Assembly: GCA_003222835.1 (NCBI GenBank)
Contig: QHXE01000031.1
Coordinates: forward strand, 1-7,232
From: Acidobacteriota bacterium
Lineage (GTDB): Bacteria; Acidobacteriota; Blastocatellia; Pyrinomonadales; Pyrinomonadaceae
Direction of reading: 5' to 3'
Length of the DNA: 7,232 nt
Shown here: positions 1 to 7,232 of the stretch, piece by piece
Layout of the letters: each line of letters begins with the position of its first letter
How positions within the stretch are numbered: the stretch's first letter is position 1
Made by a program: the position numbers and the translations under genes
Notes under the pieces: model-generated
Databases searched by the model: none
What the model was told of the DNA's origin: nothing
Seen by the model: the letters and a program-made list of their open reading frames with translations, nothing else

Positions 1-3
1 GGG

Positions 4-1399
4 CTATTTTCGACCGTCCCTACGGGATTCTGATTTCACGGCTTCGCGAATCACGGTTGCCAGGTCGTCGCGCTTCACGCTCTGTTGCTCGCCTGACCGC
101 ATATCCTTGATGGCAACCTCGCGGCGCAAGCGCTCATCGTCGCCGATGATTGCCACAAAGGGAACACCGCGCGATGATGCGTACTTAAACTGCTTACCCA
201 ACGCGCAGGCCCTTGCTCCTTAACTCTGTCGCCAAGGCGATTGATTCACCAACAGAATCTTCATTCCAAATTGTAATCATCACGTCCGCCGGCGACGACA
301 CCAACTTTGCGGGAAACATCTCTCTTTCGCTCATTACCACGATAATTCGCTCAAGACCCAGCGAAAATCCGCACGCCGGAACATCTCTTCCCAGAAACAT
401 GCCGACCAGATTGTCATAACGCCCTCCGCCGCCCAGGCTGCCTGCGAGATCGGTAACATTTATCTCAATGATCGCGCCCGTATAATATGCCAAGCCCCGC
501 GCCAGAGTCGGATCAAGTTTGATTCGCTTATCAACTCCGCTGGCTTTGGCGAATTGCAGAATCTGCCGGAGATCGTCGACTCCTCTGGCGCCGATTTCGT
601 GCGCGCCGATGAACTCGACCAGACGCCCTAGAACGTCGGCGTTGAAAGCCGCCTTTTCTGATCCCGGCTCACCAAGATCAGCGAATCCCGCGGCGCGTCT
701 TACTCCCGCAAGGCCCTCGAAGAAACGCATCAACTTTACCGCGGCTTCGCCAATGATTCCGCGCTCGTTCAATTCACGAGCAACGCCTTGGGGTCCGGCC
801 TTGTCCATTTTATCGAGCGCGACAAGAGCGTCTTCGTGCTTCTCCGGCGCGACGCCTGCTTGAGCGAGAATGCCTGTCAGGACCTGTCGATGATTTACGC
901 GAATGACGAAATCGTTGAATCCCAGTGCGACCAGCGCATCGCTCGCTGCCGCGATCAACTCCGCTTCAATCACCATCGAACGCGAGCCGAGCACGTCGAC
1001 ATCGCATTGATAGAACTCGCGAAAGCGGCCGCGCGCGGGACGATCGGCGCGCCAGACCGGTTGAATCTGATAGCGCTTGAAGAATTTCGGCAGCTCGTTC
1101 TGGTACTGCGCGACGACGCGCGCCAGTGGCACCGTGAGATCGTAACGCAAGGCAAGATCGGCCTCGCCGGTCTTTTCATGCTCACCGCGCTTGAGGATTT
1201 TGAAGATGAGTTGATTGCCTTCTTCGCCATACTTACCCAACAGCGTCTCGATGTTTTCGACGGCGGGTGTTTCCAGTGGCTCGAAGCCGTAGCGCTCGTA
1301 TACAGACTTTATGACGCCGATGACATATTCGCGCTTGCGCACGTCAGCCGGCAGAAAGTCGCGCATGCCGCGGGCTGGTTGTGTTTTCGCGGAAGGCAT
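4..1399 (-). pseudogene. hisS: Histidyl-tRNA synthetase, frameshifted near the 3' end
   Basis: Histidyl-tRNA synthetase charges tRNA-His with histidine in the cytoplasm and is normally essential. The upstream frame (1399 to 194, 401 residues) carries the class II catalytic core: GMRDFLP at residues 11-17, motif 2 with RYDLTVPLAR at 85-94 and the arginine-rich stretch WRADRPARGRFREFYQCD at 116-133, the histidine motif RGLAYYTG at 301-308 (RGLDYYTG is more usual), GGGGRYDNLVG at 323-333, and motif 3 GFSLGLERI at 344-352. The long spacer makes it the eukaryote-like long form. The C-terminal anticodon-binding domain starts near residue 370 but meets a stop (196-194) after LRSKGLRVG. It resumes in another frame as GKQFKYASSRGVPFVAIIGDDE and ends at 4. 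Compared with the family, about 9 residues (a DVYPxxxKL-like segment) are missing at the join. The ATG at 1399 precedes the conserved N-terminus; its ribosome-binding site is weak. It could be a real pseudogene beside another hisS, or an assembly error. The family assignment is very secure. Confidence 0.93.
199..202 (-). other. Probable deletion junction in hisS
   Basis: On the minus strand the reading frame runs CGC GTT GGG TAA, while the downstream frame reads TTG GGT AAG CAG. The join therefore sits at the GTTG (199-202). An intact gene would be expected to read LRV, then about 9 residues ending in K-L, then GKQF. GTT GAT for V-D and AAG TTG for K-L would each contain GTTG, so a 26-nt deletion between two GTTG copies would produce exactly this sequence. 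The frame change is seen directly. The deletion length and the microhomology are inferred from family alignment in memory. Confidence 0.55.
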
Positions 1400-1445
1400 G
1401 GCCGTCCATCTTACCTGAAATGCGCTTCAGTAGTAGAATGCCGCA

Positions 1446-1525
1446 GTCCGATAAGCTTTAGCTTGTCGTCTCTTCGAATGATGGACGGCGGAGCAAAACA
1501 GGCGACAAGCTGAAGCTTATCGGAC
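1446..1525. repeat. Inverted repeat with palindromic arms (REP/MITE-like)
   Basis: The left arm (1446-1471) pairs with the right arm (1500-1525) over 26 positions. Twenty-four are Watson-Crick pairs and two are T-G wobbles, at 1459/1512 and 1469/1502. The loop, 1472-1499, is 28 nt. Each arm is itself an imperfect palindrome: CGATAAGCTT facing AGCTTGTCG at 1449-1468, and CGACAAGCT facing AGCTTATCG at 1503-1522. The element sits between the divergent starts of hisS and the Uma2 gene. It has no T-tract, so it is unlikely to be a plain intrinsic terminator. A mobile REP-like or MITE-like element is the simplest reading. A dyad operator or an mRNA-leader hairpin for the Uma2 gene is an alternative. 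Confidence 0.8.
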
Positions 1526-1546
1526 AAGAGAGGCAGGTTCGACGCA

Positions 1547-2171
1547 ATGGCCGCACAACCACTTTACACCGTTGAAGAGTATTTAGCCTTTGAGCGCGCC
1601 AACGACGAACGGCATGAGTATATTGATGGTTTGATCTACCCCGTAGGTGAATGTCCAACCCAACCCGACATACCGGGAAATCATGCGGACATTTCGGCGA
1701 ATCTCGTAATTTTGGTGGTTAGAACAACTGCGGAATTCAGCTTGCCGCGCAAGAACAAAAGACACGAAAGTTCGCAGCGGCCCAACCCAACGTCGAACCA
1801 TGAAGGGTTTGTTTTCTTATCCCGACGTGGTGGTGATCTGCGGCGAGCCTCAATATCACGACGAGCATCGCGACGTGGTAATAAATCCCACGGTCATCAT
1901 CGAAGTATTATCTGAATCAACTGAGGCGCGCGATCGTGGGGTGAAATTTCATCGGTACCAGTCCTGGAGCCCAACGCTGACTGATTACGTGCTAGTCTCG
2001 CAAGTGGCGCTGCTCATTGAACACTTCGAGCGGCAGGCGGACGGCAGTTGGACCCTGCGCATTTATCAAGGAATTGACGAGAGCTTTAAAATTGAATCGA
2101 TTAATTGCACCTTGAAGCTCGCCGATGTGTATGCCCGCATTGTCTTTCCCGAAGAATCGGACGAAGGGTGA
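1547..2171 (+). pseudogene. Uma2 family (DUF820) endonuclease-like gene, +1 frameshift
   Basis: Uma2-family proteins have a PD-(D/E)XK nuclease-like fold. They occur in many copies in some bacteria, and their role is poorly known. The first frame begins MAAQPLYTVEEYLAFERANDERHEYIDG, the typical N-terminus, and is good to about ISANLVILV (1691-1717). The rest lies in the next frame, which reads [21 protein letters not shown] from 1719. It then gives [38 protein letters not shown] and a family-typical C-terminus ending at 2171. The likely catalytic residues D of SYPD, E of IIEVLS and K of RGVKF all lie in the second frame. Removing one base between 1707 and 1720 gives a 207-residue protein, normal for the family. 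The start at 1547 has AGGCAGG at 1531-1537, nine bases upstream. An internal ATG at 1800 gives a 123-residue piece that is probably not functional alone. The cause may be decay or a sequencing error. Confidence 0.85.
1707..1720 (+). other. Frameshift interval in the Uma2 gene
   Basis: The downstream frame has a stop (TAA) at 1707-1709, and the upstream frame loses family similarity after 1717, so the extra base lies in this interval. The stretch holds TTTT (1710-1713) and GGTGGTT (1714-1720), where one-base slips are common. Counting from the conserved ISANL to QLR gives the family's usual spacing if one base is extra. A two-base loss would leave one residue too many. Confidence 0.65.
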
Positions 2172-2243
2172 ATATTATTTCGTCGGCAGGTCAGTAAAGA
2201 ATTCAACAATTTCGAGGCGATACTGAAAACTCGTCGGACTTCC

Positions 2244-2272
2244 TTGAAACTTTGTAACTTTCCGAGTCTAAG
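2244..2272 (+). promoter_or_regulatory. Candidate sigma-70-like promoter for the M28 peptidase gene
   Basis: TTGAAA (2244-2249) resembles a -35 box. It is followed after 17 bases by TCTAAG (2267-2272), which matches TATAAT at four of six positions. It lies about 90 bp upstream of the peptidase start, inside the 188-bp gap after the Uma2 gene. The match is only moderate, and promoter consensus in this lineage is uncertain. Confidence 0.3.
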
Positions 2273-2297
2273 CAACGTCAATTCAAGAAAGTCGCCA

Positions 2298-2321
2298 GTC
2301 CTTTGTCGCGAGGCGAAGGAC
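2298..2321 (+). other. Small hairpin in the peptidase leader
   Basis: GTCCTT (2298-2303) pairs with AAGGAC (2316-2321), and CGC with GCG inside it, leaving a GAG loop and a three-base bulge. It lies between the candidate promoter and the ribosome-binding site. It has no T-tract. It could be a leader structure or chance. The rest of the 2172-2359 gap shows nothing clear. Confidence 0.3.
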
Positions 2322-2346
2322 CAGCTTTCCAAAAATCAATACGAAT

Positions 2347-2351
2347 AGGAG
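2347..2351 (+). promoter_or_regulatory. Ribosome-binding site of the M28 peptidase gene
   Basis: AGGAG lies 8 bases before the ATG at 2360. This site, together with the signal peptide that begins at that ATG, fixes the start there rather than at the in-frame TTG at 2303, which would add 19 residues unlike an export signal. Confidence 0.8.
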
Positions 2352-2359
2352 TCCCCAAA

Positions 2360-4162
2360 ATGATTCGACGCCAATTTGCCGCAGTTCTTCTGCTGTTCGT
2401 CCTGGTGGCACCGTATGCCGCGTTTGGCCAACAGCCACAACCCAATCCAACCGATCCGATAGAGCGCATCAAGGATGAAGGAATGAATCGCTCGCAGGTA
2501 ATGCAGACGCTCTCGTACTTAAGCGACGTCATCGGTCCCCGTTTGACGGCTTCGCCGGCAGCGAAACGCGCGAACGAATGGACGCGCGACACGCTCGCAA
2601 AGTGGGGCCTGCAAAACGCGCACCTGGAAGCCTGGGGCCCGTTTGGACGTGGCTGGACGCTGAAGCATTTTTCGGCGCAGGTGGTCGAGCCTCAAGATAT
2701 CCCGCTGATCGCTTATCCGAAAGCGTGGTCGCCGGGTGTCAAGGTCACGCCCGAAGTGGCCAATACATCAAGCCCAAAAAGCAAAAAGAATATGAGTCTG
2801 TCGCCGCCAGCCCAGCCGCCTGGCAGCGTGGTGACGTCCGATGTCATTTATCTCGATGCGAAGAATGAAGCTGATCTCGACAAGTACAAAGGTCAATTGA
2901 AAGGCAAGATCGTTTTGATCTCGCAGCCGGTCGAAGTGAAGGCAGTCTTCGACCCTCTAGGAACACGGAGAGACGAAAAGAATCTGTTGGCATTGGCGAA
3001 CGCGAATCCTCCGGGACCTGGCGGTGGGTTCGGCGGCGGCGGTGGCGGTGGACGAGGCGGCGCGGGACTTACTCAGCAAGAGCGGCAGCAGCAGCTCTTT
3101 CAGCAAACCGTTTTCACCGCCAAACGCATGAACATGCTGGTTGACGAAGGCGCGGCGGTCGCGGTTGATGTGAGCCCGCGTGGCACCGGCGGGACGATTT
3201 TCGTGCAACAGGCTACGGTGGCGCAGCCGATACCGAAGAGCGCGGAAGAAATGCGCACTCTCGCTCGGCTCAATTACTACGATCCGAAAGCTGAAGCCAA
3301 GATGATTCCGCAAGTGACGGTTGCGGTTGAACATTACAACCGCATGATCCGAATGATTCAGCAGGGCGAGAAACTGAAGATGACGGTTGACTTGCAGGTT
3401 GAATATCAGGATCAGGACAATATGGGCTACAACACTGTCGCGGAAATTCCCGGCAGCGACTTGAAAGACGAGATCGTCATGCTCGGCGGACACATGGATT
3501 CGTGGCAGGCGGGCACCGGCGCGACCGACAACGGCGCGGGCGTCGCCGTGGCGTTGGAAGCGGTGCGCATTCTGCAAACCGTTGGGTTGAAACCTCGGCG
3601 CACGATTCGGGTCGCACTTTGGACCGGTGAAGAAGAGGGACTGCTCGGCTCTCATGCTTATGTTGCGCAGCACTTCGGAAAACTCGAGGGTGGCGCTGGG
3701 CAATTCGGAGGTGGTGGCGGCTTTGGTGGTGGTGACGGAGGCGGCAACCGTACGCCGTCTAAGTTGACGACGCTGCCTGAGTACGAAAAGTTTTCGGGCT
3801 ATTTCAATCTGGACAACGGCACCGGAAAAATTCGCGGCGTCTATCTCCAAGGCAACAACGCCGTGCGCGATCTATTCAAACAATGGTTGCTGCCTTTCGG
3901 CGACCTGGGCGCCAGCACGATTACGATCTCAAATACCGGCGGCACTGACCATCAATCGTTTGATGGCATCGGCTTGCCGGGGTTTCAGTTCATTCAAGAC
4001 GAGATCGAATACGGCACGCGCACTCATCACTCAAATCAGGACGTTTTCGATCGCGTTCAGGCCGACGACATGAAGCAGGCTGCGACGATCATGGCCGCTT
4101 TCGTTTACAACACCGCGATGCGCGACGACAAATTGCCGCGCAAGCCCGCGCCGGGACGGTGA
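2360..4162 (+). CDS. Secreted M28 family zinc peptidase with PA-like domain
   Basis: The protein has 600 residues and is predicted to be exported and to remove residues from peptide ends with a two-zinc site. Residues 1-23 form a signal peptide (MIRRQ, then a run of A, V, L and F, then APYAAFG) with cleavage near residue 23. A PA-like segment spans roughly 100-330 and includes [11 protein letters not shown] and [11 protein letters not shown]. The M28 catalytic domain follows: H378 in GGHMDSW, D390 in ATDNGAG, E424 and E425 in [10 protein letters not shown] (base and zinc ligand), D485 in FNLDNGTG, and H557 in RTHHSNQD. All expected metal ligands are present. Two glycine-rich stretches (221-236 and 444-463) are unusual. 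They are probably loops, one before and one inside the catalytic domain. Substrate cannot be read from the sequence; relatives include aminopeptidases and carboxypeptidase Q-like enzymes. The gene appears monocistronic and ends 2 bp before a REP-like element. Confidence 0.92.
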   Translation: MIRRQFAAVLLLFVLVAPYAAFGQQPQPNPTDPIERIKDEGMNRSQVMQTLSYLSDVIGPRLTASPAAKRANEWTRDTLAKWGLQNAHLEAWGPFGRGWTLKHFSAQVVEPQDIPLIAYPKAWSPGVKVTPEVANTSSPKSKKNMSLSPPAQPPGSVVTSDVIYLDAKNEADLDKYKGQLKGKIVLISQPVEVKAVFDPLGTRRDEKNLLALANANPPGPGGGFGGGGGGGRGGAGLTQQERQQQLFQQTVFTAKRMNMLVDEGAAVAVDVSPRGTGGTIFVQQATVAQPIPKSAEEMRTLARLNYYDPKAEAKMIPQVTVAVEHYNRMIRMIQQGEKLKMTVDLQVEYQDQDNMGYNTVAEIPGSDLKDEIVMLGGHMDSWQAGTGATDNGAGVAVALEAVRILQTVGLKPRRTIRVALWTGEEEGLLGSHAYVAQHFGKLEGGAGQFGGGGGFGGGDGGGNRTPSKLTTLPEYEKFSGYFNLDNGTGKIRGVYLQGNNAVRDLFKQWLLPFGDLGASTITISNTGGTDHQSFDGIGLPGFQFIQDEIEYGTRTHHSNQDVFDRVQADDMKQAATIMAAFVYNTAMRDDKLPRKPAPGR

Positions 4163-4163
4163 C

Positions 4164-4260
4164 GTGTCAGAACCGCCTGCGGTAGCGGGCGGTTACCCTC
4201 TGACATTCAGGCTCTCGATGTTAAAGACAAACCGCCCGCTACCGCGGGCGGTTCTGACAT
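4164..4260. repeat. REP/BIME-like inverted repeat between convergent genes
   Basis: The left arm 4165-4194 and right arm 4230-4259 are inverted copies matching at 29 of 30 positions; 4164/4260 adds a G-T pair. Each arm folds alone into a 10-bp hairpin with a tetraloop. The left is AACCGCCTGC / GGTA / GCGGGCGGTT (4171-4194, one G-T pair). The right is AACCGCCCGC / TACC / GCGGGCGGTT (4230-4253, perfect). Each outer end carries TGTCAG, reading inward. GGTAG at the hairpin tip recalls the GTAG signature of REP elements moved by RAYT transposases, but that link is inference. The element fills the gap between two convergent stop codons and could end or protect both mRNAs. No T-tract follows. A frame through it encodes SEPPAVAGG and is not a gene. 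Confidence 0.88.
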
Positions 4261-5507
4261 CAACGGCCAATCACGATTTCCAACCAATATCGTCTCAGCT
4301 TTTCCCGATTGTTTCTCCGATAGGCCACATAGTCGCGCACGATTCCCTCGTCGGGTCGCGCAAAAAGCACAAAGGCCTCGAGCAAACCCGCGTCGTTCAG
4401 CTTGATCAGGTTATCGAGTGATGCTTCGAGCGATTTTACTTTGCCGGATTTCAAATCCTTGGCCGCTGCCTCCGCGACCATTCTCAGCGCCGCTGTCTCT
4501 TCTTTCAAAGAGTGCCGGTAAACCTTCTCTTCGGGATAGTTCTTAGAGAAATCTGCTTTTGACCACGCGATTCGCGTCAAATCGTACATCAGCCAGTTAT
4601 TCGATCCGTCGTTGCTGCTTAGGGTCTTCGGATCAATCGAGAGGGTAGTCTTTCCGTTTTCACTACGAGTTGACTTGGGCGGCTCAATCTTTGGATGGCC
4701 CAACGCAACCTTGTGACGAGTAGCCCATTGGGTCAAGCCAACAAACGAGTTGCGCGTATAGGGCTGGGCGACGATTGCATCCACGAACTTGTCGCGCGCT
4801 TCATTGATTTTGCCTTGCGCTTCCAAAGCGTCGCCCCAATAACGATAAGCCGTTTCGCGGTCCGGGTTAATCGCGATCGCCTTCGCAAACCAAATTCCGG
4901 CGGCGTCAAAGTGATCGCTCCGGTACTGCGGATCGGTCGAATTATTGGCTTGCTTATACTCCGCATCGCCCGCATAAACCGCCGCGTCGTAGAGCTGTGG
5001 ATCGGCCTCAAGCGCTCGTCTGTAGGCCGCAATCGCCTTATCCATGTCACCACGCATAAACGCCGCTTCGCCTTCGCGAATGGCAAGCTCCGCGGTTTTG
5101 ATATCCGAAAATGGAACCTGAGTGCCATCCGGCGCTGAAACGGCGTCGAGAGCCATGCGAGTTAAATTGCTGTTATCGCCGAGTGATTGCGAGCGCAATA
5201 GCGTGGTCCGGGCGCGTTCGCGCATCTTCTGACGCAAGGCTGGGTCTTTCACGTCGACCGAGTTGGCGTAAAGGACAAAGCCTAAACGCGAAAGAATAAC
5301 CGGGTCGTTGGGGTTAGCCGCGGCGACTCTCTCAAGTAAAGGAAGGGCAGCGACAAGGTTATTCGCTTCGTAGAGTTCGACCGCGCGCTGCCGCTCGGAT
5401 GGATCTTGCGGCTGAGCCGAGATGACGACTGAGCAGGCGAGCGCGGCGATCATCCCGAGGCTTACGTTGAGGAAGATTCTTTTTGCAGTTAAGGTAGAAT
5501 TGCACAT
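4260..5507 (-). CDS. Exported TPR-repeat protein
   Basis: The protein has 415 residues. A signal peptide covers residues 1-31 (basic start with KR at 9-10, hydrophobic stretch to about 29, cleavage likely after ISA before QPQD). C25 follows ALA, a weak lipobox, so a lipoprotein is possible but less likely. Tetratricopeptide repeats occur at about 38-82 (ERQRAVELYEANNLVAALPLLERVAAANPNDP), 139-185 (AELAIREGEAAFMRGDMDKAIAAYRRALEADPQ) and 199-250 (FDAAGIWFAKAIAINPDRETAYRYWGDALEAQGKINEARDKF). The C-terminal third (about 270-415) is charged, contains NNWLMYDLTRIAWSKADFSKNYPEEKVYRHSLKEE, and matches no family I can name. TPRs usually bind proteins, so a periplasmic scaffold or assembly role is plausible, but the specific function is unknown. 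The stop codon adjoins the REP-like element. The start lies 57 bp from the divergent dppD start, so the two may share a control region. Confidence 0.85.
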   Translation of the reverse strand: MCNSTLTAKRIFLNVSLGMIAALACSVVISAQPQDPSERQRAVELYEANNLVAALPLLERVAAANPNDPVILSRLGFVLYANSVDVKDPALRQKMRERARTTLLRSQSLGDNSNLTRMALDAVSAPDGTQVPFSDIKTAELAIREGEAAFMRGDMDKAIAAYRRALEADPQLYDAAVYAGDAEYKQANNSTDPQYRSDHFDAAGIWFAKAIAINPDRETAYRYWGDALEAQGKINEARDKFVDAIVAQPYTRNSFVGLTQWATRHKVALGHPKIEPPKSTRSENGKTTLSIDPKTLSSNDGSNNWLMYDLTRIAWSKADFSKNYPEEKVYRHSLKEETAALRMVAEAAAKDLKSGKVKSLEASLDNLIKLNDAGLLEAFVLFARPDEGIVRDYVAYRRNNREKLRRYWLEIVIGR

Positions 5508-5515
5508 GGCGAGAA

Positions 5516-5520
5516 CCTCT
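5516..5520 (-). promoter_or_regulatory. Ribosome-binding site of the TPR gene
   Basis: On the minus strand AGAGG lies 8 bases before the ATG at 5507-5505. This supports that start over an in-frame ATG at codon 19, which would cut into the signal peptide. Confidence 0.65.
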
Positions 5521-5564
5521 GAAACTGAGAAACGATCCAGTGTGGCCGGGAAAGCCTGAGTCTA

Positions 5565-6593
5565 ATGTCTCATCTGCTCGAAGTCAAAAATCTTGCGACA
5601 CACTTTCCGACGCGAGAAGGTTTGGTGCGCGCGGTTGATGGTGTCAGCTTCTATCTCGATCGCGGCGAACTGCTCGGGTTGGTCGGCGAGAGCGGCTGCG
5701 GCAAGTCGATGACGGCCCTTTCAGTCATGCGGCTCGTGCCGCCGCCCGGGAAAATCACCGCCGGAGAGATTCTGTTTGCAGGCAGGAACCTGTTGCAGCT
5801 TTCCAACCGCGAGATGCGCGATGTGCGCGGCAATGACATCGCGATGATCTTTCAAGATCCCATGACGTCGCTCAACCCTGTCTTCACTGTGGGAGAGCAG
5901 ATTGCCGAAGCGCTGCGTTTGCATCGTCGTCTCTCGCGCCGAGACGCGCGGGCGGGCGCCATCGACGCGATGCGCGAGGTCGCCATTCCCGATCCTGATT
6001 TGCGCGTTAACGATTATCCGCATCAACTTTCGGGTGGCATGCGGCAGCGAGTCATGATTGCGATGGCGCTCGCCTGCGATCCGAAACTGCTGATCGCTGA
6101 CGAGCCGACGACGGCGCTGGATGTCACGATTCAGGCGCAGATTCTCGAGTTGCTGAATCATCTCAGAAAGACACGCGATCTTGCGATTCTCTTGATCACT
6201 CACGATCTGGGCGTCGTCGCCGAAGTCGCCGATCGCGTGGCAGTGATGTACACGGGAAAGATCGTCGAGGAGTCGCCGGTTAATGAATTGTTCGCCCGGC
6301 CAAAACATCCATATACCGAGGGCTTGCTGCGTTCAGTTCCTAAGCTGACGGTCAAAGACGTGGCGAAAGCTGAACGATTACAAACGATTGAAGGAGTGGT
6401 ACCGAAGCCGACAAAGCTTCCACCTGGATGCCACTTTGAACCTCGCTGTCCGTATCGAATGCCGCGGTGCAAGGAAGGCGAGATTTCGCTTTATCCGGTC
6501 GGGGTGGGAGTGATGGTGCGTTGCGTGCTGTATGATCCGGCACTGGCTTATGAAATGGCTGATCGACCCAGGCCTTCAGTTTTCAGTAGTTAA
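5565..6593 (+). CDS. dppD: Dipeptide/oligopeptide ABC importer ATPase, DppD/OppD type
   Basis: This 342-residue cytoplasmic ATPase would pair with a DppF-type partner to drive peptide (or nickel-type) uptake through two permeases. It has Walker A GESGCGKS (41-48), the Q-loop in [11 protein letters not shown] (95-105), signature LSGGMRQR (155-162), Walker B LLIADEPT (175-182), and the switch histidine H213 in ITHDLG. The C-terminal oligopeptide-transporter domain has [14 protein letters not shown] (246-259) and four cysteines: C289 and C295 in [10 protein letters not shown], then C302 and C320. In some DppD proteins such a set binds a 4Fe-4S cluster. Length is normal for the family. The ATG at 5565 is in the right place, but the ribosome-binding site is weak. 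No clear promoter is visible in the 57 bp upstream. The substrate cannot be fixed without the permeases and binding protein, and OppD is an equal alternative name. Confidence 0.92.
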   Translation: MSHLLEVKNLATHFPTREGLVRAVDGVSFYLDRGELLGLVGESGCGKSMTALSVMRLVPPPGKITAGEILFAGRNLLQLSNREMRDVRGNDIAMIFQDPMTSLNPVFTVGEQIAEALRLHRRLSRRDARAGAIDAMREVAIPDPDLRVNDYPHQLSGGMRQRVMIAMALACDPKLLIADEPTTALDVTIQAQILELLNHLRKTRDLAILLITHDLGVVAEVADRVAVMYTGKIVEESPVNELFARPKHPYTEGLLRSVPKLTVKDVAKAERLQTIEGVVPKPTKLPPGCHFEPRCPYRMPRCKEGEISLYPVGVGVMVRCVLYDPALAYEMADRPRPSVFSS

Positions 6594-6610
6594 TAATCTA
6601 TTGATTCATC

Positions 6611-7232
6611 ATGGTGCCTTCTGAAAAGCTCCACGAAGAACTCGTCCGTGTACGCGGCCTCGTCAAATACTTCCCCACTGACGACGGCGTGCTGCGCGCA
6701 GTCGATGGCGTGTCGTTTGACATCGTGCGCGGCGAGACCGTCGGCCTTGTCGGCGAATCAGGTTGCGGAAAATCTACGACCGGTCGCTGCATTCTTCGTC
6801 TGATCGAACCGACGGAGGGTGAGATCAGGTTTGAAGATCGCAACGTGATGGCGATGGGCAAAGGCGAACTGCGTCAGTTGCGTCGCGAGATGCAGATCAT
6901 CTTTCAGGATCCGAATGCCTCGCTTAACCCACGTATGAAAATTGGCGACATCATTGCGGAGCCGCTAGTGATCCACGATATTGGAACGAAGCAGGAACGG
7001 CGCGAGCGCGTCACCTGGCTGCTAGGCAAAGTGGGCCTCGATGCGGACTACAGCAAGCGCTACAGCCACGAATTCTCTGGCGGCCAATTGCAACGCATCG
7101 GCGTGGCGCGCGCGCTGGCGCTGAATCCTAAATTGATCGTAGCCGACGAACCGGTCTCGGCGCTCGATGTGTCAGTGCAGGCGCAGGTCGTGAATTTGCT
7201 CCAGGATTTGCAGAAGGAATTCGGGCTCACTT
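6611..7232 (+). CDS. dppF: Dipeptide/oligopeptide ABC importer ATPase, DppF/OppF type (partial)
   Basis: This is the second ATPase of the importer, cut by the window edge after 207 codons plus one base; the family is usually about 320-340 residues. It starts [36 protein letters not shown]. It has Walker [10 protein letters not shown] (48-56), Q99 in [12 protein letters not shown], signature FSGGQLQR (155-162), and Walker B LIVADEP (175-181) followed by [16 protein letters not shown]. The first signature residue is F rather than L, which I take as tolerated in the family. The switch histidine and C-terminal domain lie beyond the window. An in-frame stop at 6602-6604 means the start cannot lie upstream of it; ATG at 6611 is the best choice, with GTG at 6614 possible. 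No good ribosome-binding site precedes it, and only 17 bp separate it from dppD, so translation is probably coupled in one operon. Confidence 0.93.
   Translation, partial: MVPSEKLHEELVRVRGLVKYFPTDDGVLRAVDGVSFDIVRGETVGLVGESGCGKSTTGRCILRLIEPTEGEIRFEDRNVMAMGKGELRQLRREMQIIFQDPNASLNPRMKIGDIIAEPLVIHDIGTKQERRERVTWLLGKVGLDADYSKRYSHEFSGGQLQRIGVARALALNPKLIVADEPVSALDVSVQAQVVNLLQDLQKEFGLT

Noticed and set aside
788..1513. Open frame of 241 codons on the plus strand
   Set aside because: It is antisense to hisS, whose motifs are clear; the translation shows no family features and it runs into the inverted repeat.
1400..1546. T-box or other riboswitch upstream of hisS
   Set aside because: The 147-bp gap is dominated by the inverted repeat; I see no T-box sequence and no terminator/antiterminator pair facing hisS.
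2957..3850. Open frame of 297 codons on the minus strand
   Set aside because: It lies opposite the catalytic part of the M28 peptidase, is rich in R and H as expected of an antisense shadow, and includes the reverse of the glycine codon runs.
4164..4260. Classic intrinsic terminator
   Set aside because: Strong hairpins are present but neither strand has a T-tract after them. A role in ending transcripts is possible but not a standard one.
4164..4421. Open frame starting SEPPAVAGG
   Set aside because: It starts in the REP-like element and then runs antisense to the TPR gene; it is the translation of a repeat.
1..7232. CRISPR array, toxin-antitoxin or defence island
   Set aside because: No regularly spaced direct repeats and no matching genes. 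The Uma2 gene is nuclease-like, but it is a single broken copy without partners.

Overview
The window looks like bacterial chromosome with moderately high G+C and tightly packed genes on both strands. An acidobacterium (Blastocatellia or Pyrinomonas-like) is my best guess. It rests on the long eukaryote-like histidyl-tRNA synthetase, the Uma2-family gene, the secreted M28 peptidase with a PA-like insert, and a GC-rich repeat encoding an [12 protein letters not shown] peptide in one frame. I remember such features from that group but cannot verify this here. A metagenome-derived sequence would fit.

Left part, 4-2171. A minus-strand hisS gene is broken near its 3' end by a frameshift that also appears to remove about 9 codons. 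Divergent from it is a plus-strand Uma2-family (DUF820) nuclease gene broken by a +1 shift near its middle. Between their starts (1400-1546) lies a 26-bp-arm inverted repeat whose arms are themselves imperfect palindromes.

Middle part, 2172-5507. After a 188-bp leader with a candidate promoter and a small hairpin comes an intact secreted M28 zinc peptidase gene (2360-4162). It converges on a minus-strand gene for an exported TPR protein (4260-5507). The 97-bp gap between their stop codons is almost exactly filled by a REP/BIME-like element made of two 10-bp-stem hairpins in inverted orientation.

Right part, 5565-7232. Two plus-strand ABC-transporter ATPase genes of the DppD and DppF type follow each other 17 bp apart. 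The second runs off the window. They would energise a dipeptide or oligopeptide importer whose permeases and binding protein are not in view. A secreted peptidase near a peptide importer suggests peptide scavenging, but the two are separate transcription units, so this is only a contextual link.

I found no CRISPR array, tRNA, rRNA, transposase, phage gene or recognisable defence island, and no convincing new multi-gene system. The most notable items are the two inverted-repeat elements placed precisely between genes, and the two frameshifted genes lying close together, one of them normally essential.
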